Source of the DNA: an uncultured Collinsella sp.
GTDB taxonomy: Bacteria; Actinomycetota; Coriobacteriia; Coriobacteriales; Coriobacteriaceae
Direction of reading: 5' to 3'
NCBI GenBank assembly: GCA_900552735.1
Contig: USBA01000013.1
Coordinates: 1 to 20,241, forward strand
Length of the DNA stretch: 20,241 nucleotides
Shown: positions 15,858 through 20,241 of the stretch, piece after piece
Layout of the letters: every line of letters begins with the position of its first letter
Position numbering within the stretch: position 1 is the stretch's first letter
The notes under the pieces: generated by a model
What the model was told of the DNA's origin: nothing
What the model saw: only the letters and a program-made list of their open reading frames with translations
Databases searched by the model: none
Translations under genes and position numbers: made by a program

Positions 15858-16666
15858 CGAGTATGTGGAGCAAATCCACAAGTTCGCACAGGTATGGGGC
15901 TGACGAGTCGGCCCTCGTCGTCCTCGCATGCTTGATTCTGACGCTCGACATCGTAGGAGCAGATGGTCACGAGGTCTTGCATACCGGTGGAAACGATAGG
16001 TGCATCGACGCCCGGGGTCAAGCCCTGCAACAAAACATCAGCGGCAGAAAGCAAAATTTCCGGACGCATGGAGCCCTCGTTGTCGGCATGGGTGTCGAGC
16101 GTGAGCACCAGATGGTCCGGGCGCTCCCCTGCCGTGAGCTCATAGCCCACGAGCGTGTGGTCAAGGTCTAGGCGTTTGCTCTTCTTACCACGCGCGTAGT
16201 CGATGCCGTGGCCCGCGCGCAGCGTATCGATAGCACGACGCACCTCGTCGGCGGAGGCCGGTGCCTCAGGGTCAAGATGCAGGTCGATACGATAGGACAG
16301 ACGCGTGAGCTGCGCCGTCAGCGCCGGTGTGCGCACGTCGATGTATGCCGCCTCGATGGGGGCCAGATCGGCCGGAGATGCCGCCGCCAGGCGCTCAAAC
16401 GCCTCGTCGAGCGCGACGAACTCGGTCATAAACAGGTCATACCACTCGCAAGTCGACGACGTGCCAACCGGCAGCGCCGACGAAAAGCCCACGCGCATGT
16501 GCGGAGAGAAGCCCTGCGTCACGGCATAGGGCAGCCCCGCGCGACGCACGATGCGCTCAATGGTATGAATCACTTCGAGATGACCCAGGTACTTAAGGCG
16601 GTCGCGCTTGCCATAGCGAACGCGAAGCCTAAAGAGCGTGGGGTTGTCGGTCAGGCGCTCACTCAT
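15854..16666 (-). CDS. DUF2344 family radical SAM-associated protein
   Basis: This 270-residue protein matches the DUF2344/TIGR03936 type found next to the TIGR03960 radical SAM protein. Recognisable parts are FRLRVRYGKRDRLKYLGHLEVIHTIER at the N-terminus, then FSPHMRVGFSSALPVGTSS, and a basic C-terminus rich in Cys and Asp/Glu. Its function is not established. The ATG overlaps the stop of the radical SAM gene by 4 bases (ATGA), indicating coupled translation and a shared task. The TGA stop lies inside the -35 of the rplU promoter. Confidence 0.88.
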   Translation of the reverse strand: MSERLTDNPTLFRLRVRYGKRDRLKYLGHLEVIHTIERIVRRAGLPYAVTQGFSPHMRVGFSSALPVGTSSTCEWYDLFMTEFVALDEAFERLAAASPADLAPIEAAYIDVRTPALTAQLTRLSYRIDLHLDPEAPASADEVRRAIDTLRAGHGIDYARGKKSKRLDLDHTLVGYELTAGERPDHLVLTLDTHADNEGSMRPEILLSAADVLLQGLTPGVDAPIVSTGMQDLVTICSYDVERQNQACEDDEGRLVSPIPVRTCGFAPHTR

Positions 16667-18540
16667 GCGCGATCACCCACCAATACGTTCTTGGCATGGA
16701 GCGTGGGGCAGATTCCGCAACCGGTGCACGACGTGCGGGTGCAGTCGGGCGTCGTGACGCCCTCCAGCGAGCGGCGGTATTCGCGCTCGAGGAAGCCGCG
16801 CGAGCAACCGGGGCTAACGTGCTCCCAGGGCAGACGCCAGTCCAGCCCATAGGGCAGGTGCACGAGCTCGTTGAGGTCGATGCCGTTTTTGGCCGCCGCC
16901 TCTTTCCAGTTATCGAGCGAGAAATGCTCCACCCAGGCGTCAAAACGCGAACCGGCACGCCAGGCATCGATGATGACAGGCGTCATGTCACGGCCGGCGC
17001 GAGACAGCGCGGCCTCAACGAGCGAGGTCTCGGCATCGTGGTAGTGCACGCGGACCGCACGGTTGCGAACGCTCGTGATGAGCAGCTTTTGGCGACGCTT
17101 GACATCGTCGTAATCGAGCTGCGGGCACCATTGGAACGGCGTGGCGGCCTTGGGGATAAACACCGACACCGAGATGGATACCGAGATGGAGCCGCGGCGC
17201 GCCTTGGGAACCACGGAGCGGCCAAGCTCGAGCACATGGTCGGCCAGGTTGGCGATGGCCACGATATCCTCGTCGCGCTCGCCGGGAAGGCCCATCATGA
17301 AGTAGAGCTTCATGCGGTTCCAGCCCGCCTCGAAGGCCGCCTTGGCCGCACGGTCCAAGTCCTCCTCGGTCACATTCTTGTTGATGATGTCGCGCATGCG
17401 CTGACTGCCGGCTTCGGGGGCAAACGTCAGGCCGCCCTTCTTTTCGCCAGCGACCGACTCGGCCATATCCACGCCAAACGAATCCAGGCGCTGTGAGGGA
17501 ATGGACACGCGAATACCCGTATCTTCCAGACGGCGGTTGAGCCTGCCGAGCACATCGCGGATGCATGAGTGGTCGGTGGTCGAGAGCGAGGTGAGCGACA
17601 CCTCGTCATAGCCGGTCTTCTGCAGGCCCTGGATCACCGAGGACACAATCTGGTCGGCCGAGCGCTCGCGCACCGGACGATAGGTCATGCCGGCCTGGCA
17701 AAAACGGCAGCCGCGGGCACAGCCGCGCAGAATCTCGATAGACAGGCGATCGTGGACGAGCTGCGCGTAGGGCACGCACGACTGCGACAGCGGATTGGTA
17801 GCGCCAAAGTCCTCAACGACGCGCTTATAGACTACCGGCGGGACGTCCTTGCCTTCGCGCGGCACGGTGTAGCCATGCGGCGAGCAGGGCTCGTCATAGC
17901 GCACCTCATACAGAGACGGCACATAGGTACCGGCGACCGTCGCGAGCTGCTCGACAATCTGAGCGCGCGAGACGCCCTCATCGCGCAGGCGACGATGCAG
18001 CTGGCAAACCTCGAGCAGCGACTCCTCGCCCTCACCGATCAGGATGGCATCGAAGAAGGCCACATACGGCTCGGGGTTATAGACCGAGGGGCCACCGGCG
18101 ACGATGATGGGATCGTCCTCGGTGCGGTCGGCCGCAAGCAGCGGAATGCCAGCGAGATCGAGCGCCTCGAGAAAGTTTGTCACGGCCATCTCGTGCGGCA
18201 CATGCATGCCGACGATATCGAACGAGGCCACAGGCGCCGCGCCCTCGAGCGACAGCAGCGGAATCCCCGCCTCGCGCATGGCATCGCCCATATCGGGCCA
18301 CGGCACATAGCCGCGCTCGCAGGAAATGCCCTCGGCCTGATTGAGGATGTTATAGAGAATGGCGATGCCCTGGTTGGGCAGACCGACCTCATACACGTCA
18401 GGGTAGATCATGCAGCAGCGGTAATCGGCATCGGCCTTTGAGAGCGTACCCCACTCGTGGTCGATATAGCGACTCGGCTTTTCGACCTTGGCGAGCAACG
18501 GCTCGATCAGATGAAAACAGTCTTGGTATGGAACGCGCAA
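16663..18540 (-). CDS. TIGR03960-type radical SAM protein
   Basis: The 625-residue enzyme has a B12-binding-like N-terminal domain, then the radical SAM cluster motif CARGCRFC (Cys274, Cys278, Cys281) that holds a 4Fe-4S cluster cutting S-adenosylmethionine. Near the end a second cysteine group CTRTSCTGCGIC (Cys600, 605, 608, 611) may bind another cluster. Family, substrate unknown. The start must be TTG at 18540: the stop TAG of the upstream gene lies four codons upstream in the same frame and no other start codon lies between; AGGGG is six bases before. It is coupled to the DUF2344 gene and preceded by a DUF697-like gene and rodA. Confidence 0.9.
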   Translation of the reverse strand: MRVPYQDCFHLIEPLLAKVEKPSRYIDHEWGTLSKADADYRCCMIYPDVYEVGLPNQGIAILYNILNQAEGISCERGYVPWPDMGDAMREAGIPLLSLEGAAPVASFDIVGMHVPHEMAVTNFLEALDLAGIPLLAADRTEDDPIIVAGGPSVYNPEPYVAFFDAILIGEGEESLLEVCQLHRRLRDEGVSRAQIVEQLATVAGTYVPSLYEVRYDEPCSPHGYTVPREGKDVPPVVYKRVVEDFGATNPLSQSCVPYAQLVHDRLSIEILRGCARGCRFCQAGMTYRPVRERSADQIVSSVIQGLQKTGYDEVSLTSLSTTDHSCIRDVLGRLNRRLEDTGIRVSIPSQRLDSFGVDMAESVAGEKKGGLTFAPEAGSQRMRDIINKNVTEEDLDRAAKAAFEAGWNRMKLYFMMGLPGERDEDIVAIANLADHVLELGRSVVPKARRGSISVSISVSVFIPKAATPFQWCPQLDYDDVKRRQKLLITSVRNRAVRVHYHDAETSLVEAALSRAGRDMTPVIIDAWRAGSRFDAWVEHFSLDNWKEAAAKNGIDLNELVHLPYGLDWRLPWEHVSPGCSRGFLEREYRRSLEGVTTPDCTRTSCTGCGICPTLHAKNVLVGDRA

Positions 18541-18549
18541 AAGAAACCC

Positions 18550-19479
18550 CTAAGCAGCGAGATCGGATGCATCCTCGAAAGGACTCATGGGACGGGTGGC
18601 ACCGGCGACCGTGGTCACCAGGTCGCGGACGCGCGAGAACGTGGCGGCAGCCACCTCGTTGGCACGGCTGTAGTCGATGTCGCGCTCATACAGCGAAACG
18701 AGCGCACGGCCCATACCATAGGTTCCCGCGGCGGCGGTCAGCGCCTTGACGGCAAACCCGATATGCGGCGTCTGCTTTACCAGGGCGCGGGTGACGGCGC
18801 GGAGCACCAAGCCGCCGGCAAGCACGCCCGCGACCTCATAACCGCGCTCGGGCTTAATGCCGCGTCCAAAGATGGCCGCCAGCTCAAAGAGCATGCCCAC
18901 CTGCGCCAGCGCCATAACGGGATAATCGGCCCCCGGCAAAAACACCAGCGCACCCGTCGCCATATTGGTAAGCGCGCACGAGGTGATGATGCGGTTGGCG
19001 GCGGCGATACGCATAAAAGCAAAGTTCGCCGCAAAGGCCGTCTCCTTGTCCGTGCGATCAAGAATCCAGCGGGCAAGCGTCTCGAGCAGATACGTCTTAT
19101 CGGTAGCCGCCACCGCGCCGAGCATGGACGTGGACTCCTGGATAAAAGGCACCTCGACAGCAGACTCGGCCAGCACGCACACGGGGGCGCCGGCAATCAC
19201 AAGCTCCTGTACAGCGCTCTCCAGACGGTCGGATCCGCACGAAAGGACCAGCACCACGTCGGTATCGGTCTTGGGGACGATACGGTCCTCACCCAGGCGC
19301 TCAACGCGCACAATGCCAGACGTCGTCTGCGGCACGAAGGCATCGCGCACCGTCTCGACCAAAAAACGCGAGGCAGACGAATCGAGGTAGACGGACACGC
19401 GAACCGGCGTGTCGGAATCCTTCTTGGTGGTCGCGCCCATCTTAAAGACGCGGGTCAGCTTGTCCACGGGAATCTTCAT
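18550..19479 (-). CDS. DUF697-like membrane-associated protein, unknown function
   Basis: The 309-residue protein is not a family I can name with certainty. Residues 25-145 have an alpha/beta pattern (DVVLVLSCGSD near 74-84 and APVCVLAES near 98-106) but no Walker A. Residues 155-265 resemble DUF697 (YcjF-type): RIITSCALTNMATGALVFLPG (163-183), then a hydrophobic segment around 185-205 and another near 217-232. DUF697 is often fused to a GTPase, so a degenerate or lost nucleotide-binding domain is possible. The ATG at 19479 has GGAGGGG six bases upstream. It follows rodA by 18 bases and is cotranscribed with the radical SAM gene. A membrane location is inferred. Confidence 0.7.
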   Translation of the reverse strand: MKIPVDKLTRVFKMGATTKKDSDTPVRVSVYLDSSASRFLVETVRDAFVPQTTSGIVRVERLGEDRIVPKTDTDVVLVLSCGSDRLESAVQELVIAGAPVCVLAESAVEVPFIQESTSMLGAVAATDKTYLLETLARWILDRTDKETAFAANFAFMRIAAANRIITSCALTNMATGALVFLPGADYPVMALAQVGMLFELAAIFGRGIKPERGYEVAGVLAGGLVLRAVTRALVKQTPHIGFAVKALTAAAGTYGMGRALVSLYERDIDYSRANEVAAATFSRVRDLVTTVAGATRPMSPFEDASDLAA

Positions 19480-19497
19480 AGCAAACCCCTCCAGCGG

Positions 19498-20241
19498 TTA
19501 CGCGGCGCCCGAACGATGCCGCCATATGGATTGTACGATACCCACCGTCAGCAGCTGAATCATCATCGAAGACGAACCGAAGCTAATAAACGGTAGCGGA
19601 ATACCGGTAATCGGCATCATGCCGATGCACATGCCGATGTTTTCGAAGGTCTGGAACGCCCACATGCCAACGATGCCCACACACGAAAGACGCAAGAACA
19701 GCGACTCACACTTAAAGGCGACGCGAATCGTCGAAAAGATCAGCAGCACGTAGAGGCACAGGAGCAAAAAGGAACCGCAAAAGCCAAAGGTCTCGGACAG
19801 GAAGGCGAAGACGAAGTCGGTGTGGAACTCAGGCAGAAAGCCGCCGGCCGACTGCGTCGCATGGCCCAAGCCCTTACCAAAGAAGCCGCCCGAGCCAACG
19901 GCGATAAGCGACTGCTGCAGGTTGTAGGCATCGTCCGAATCGGCATTATCGGGGTCGATAAAGACCGTCAGACGGTTCATCTGATACTGCTTGATGAGCA
20001 CATCGTGGCCGAGCAACGAATCAAAGACCGAATCGAGCGCCAGGACGAGGGCCACCAGGCCCACGAGCAGGGCTAGGGTCGACAGCACCCATTCGCGACG
20101 TGCACCGCTCATGCAGATGACGATGGCGCCCGAGACCAGCACGACCAGGCCCGAGCCCAGGTCGCCCATGGCGACGACGGCCAAAAACGGGATGGACAGC
20201 ATGCCGCAGAGCTTGACGTAGTCGCGAACGGTATCGATGCG
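19498..20241 (-). CDS. rodA: rod-shape peptidoglycan polymerase RodA (partial, 5' end outside window)
   Basis: The visible part is the C-terminal 247 residues of a SEDS-family membrane glycosyltransferase that elongates the wall. Several hydrophobic segments, SGGFFGKGLG, LPEFHTDFVFAFLSE and the hallmark GMMPITGIPLPFISFG identify it. The normal protein is about 370-390 residues, so the start is to the right of the window; the frame is open to the edge with RIDTVRDYVKLC. In the hallmark loop FGSSS replaces the usual YGGSS. RodA is favoured over FtsW because of the short loop and wall-elongation context, but SpoVE/FtsW cannot be excluded. Confidence 0.85.
   Translation of the reverse strand, partial: RIDTVRDYVKLCGMLSIPFLAVVAMGDLGSGLVVLVSGAIVICMSGARREWVLSTLALLVGLVALVLALDSVFDSLLGHDVLIKQYQMNRLTVFIDPDNADSDDAYNLQQSLIAVGSGGFFGKGLGHATQSAGGFLPEFHTDFVFAFLSETFGFCGSFLLLCLYVLLIFSTIRVAFKCESLFLRLSCVGIVGMWAFQTFENIGMCIGMMPITGIPLPFISFGSSSMMIQLLTVGIVQSIWRHRSGAA

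Noticed and set aside
18457..19596. 379-codon plus-strand open frame opposite the DUF697-like gene
   Set aside because: Antisense shadow; the minus-strand gene has a strong GGAGGGG site and good spacing to both neighbours.

Overview
The window looks like a core chromosomal segment of a high-GC actinomycete of the class Coriobacteriia, most like Collinsella. This is inferred from overall gene content, base composition, two-subunit glycyl-tRNA synthetase, a pyruvate,phosphate dikinase (PPDK) next to its regulatory kinase, and the pairing of two radical-SAM-associated genes upstream of rplU-rpmA. I could not run a database search, so the genus is a guess. No mobile element, CRISPR array, rRNA, tRNA or phage gene was found. 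Almost everything is on the minus strand; only dinB is on the plus strand.

Layout from left to right. At 71-547 lies a small unrecognised secreted protein, followed by a terminator (585-622) that closes the transcript of ppdK (663-3413). A 298-bp AT-rich non-coding stretch (3414-3711) with dyads and helically phased short repeats separates ppdK from its regulator gene (PPDK kinase/phosphorylase, yqfL-type, 3712-4587). Upstream of that come glyS and glyQ (4622-7633), then lepB, trmD, rimM, khpA and rpsP (7714-10204). In transcription order this is rpsP-khpA-rimM-trmD-lepB, a ribosome/tRNA maturation operon, followed by glyQ-glyS-yqfL and then ppdK.

A divergent promoter region (10205-10444) lies between rpsP (minus) and dinB (plus). 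dinB converges on the next minus-strand operon, and a strong hairpin terminator (11670-11711) sits between them. That operon, in transcription order, is rodA (cut by the window edge)-a DUF697-like membrane protein-a TIGR03960-type radical SAM protein-a DUF2344 protein, then a good promoter, rplU-rpmA, an intrinsic terminator, and obg-nadD-yqeK-rsfS. It couples cell-wall elongation, ribosomal proteins, ribosome assembly and silencing GTPase/factor, and NAD synthesis.

The most noteworthy points are: a canonical terminator directly in front of the obg ribosome binding site (possible attenuation); an unusual number of TTG start codons (rpsP, rimM, yqeK, obg and the radical SAM gene); the structured ppdK upstream region; a perfect 21-bp tandem duplication that duplicates the lepB stop codon; and a DUF697-like protein whose N-terminal alpha/beta part has no visible P-loop. 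I did not find convincing evidence for a wholly new system; this is mostly conserved housekeeping DNA with interesting regulatory details.
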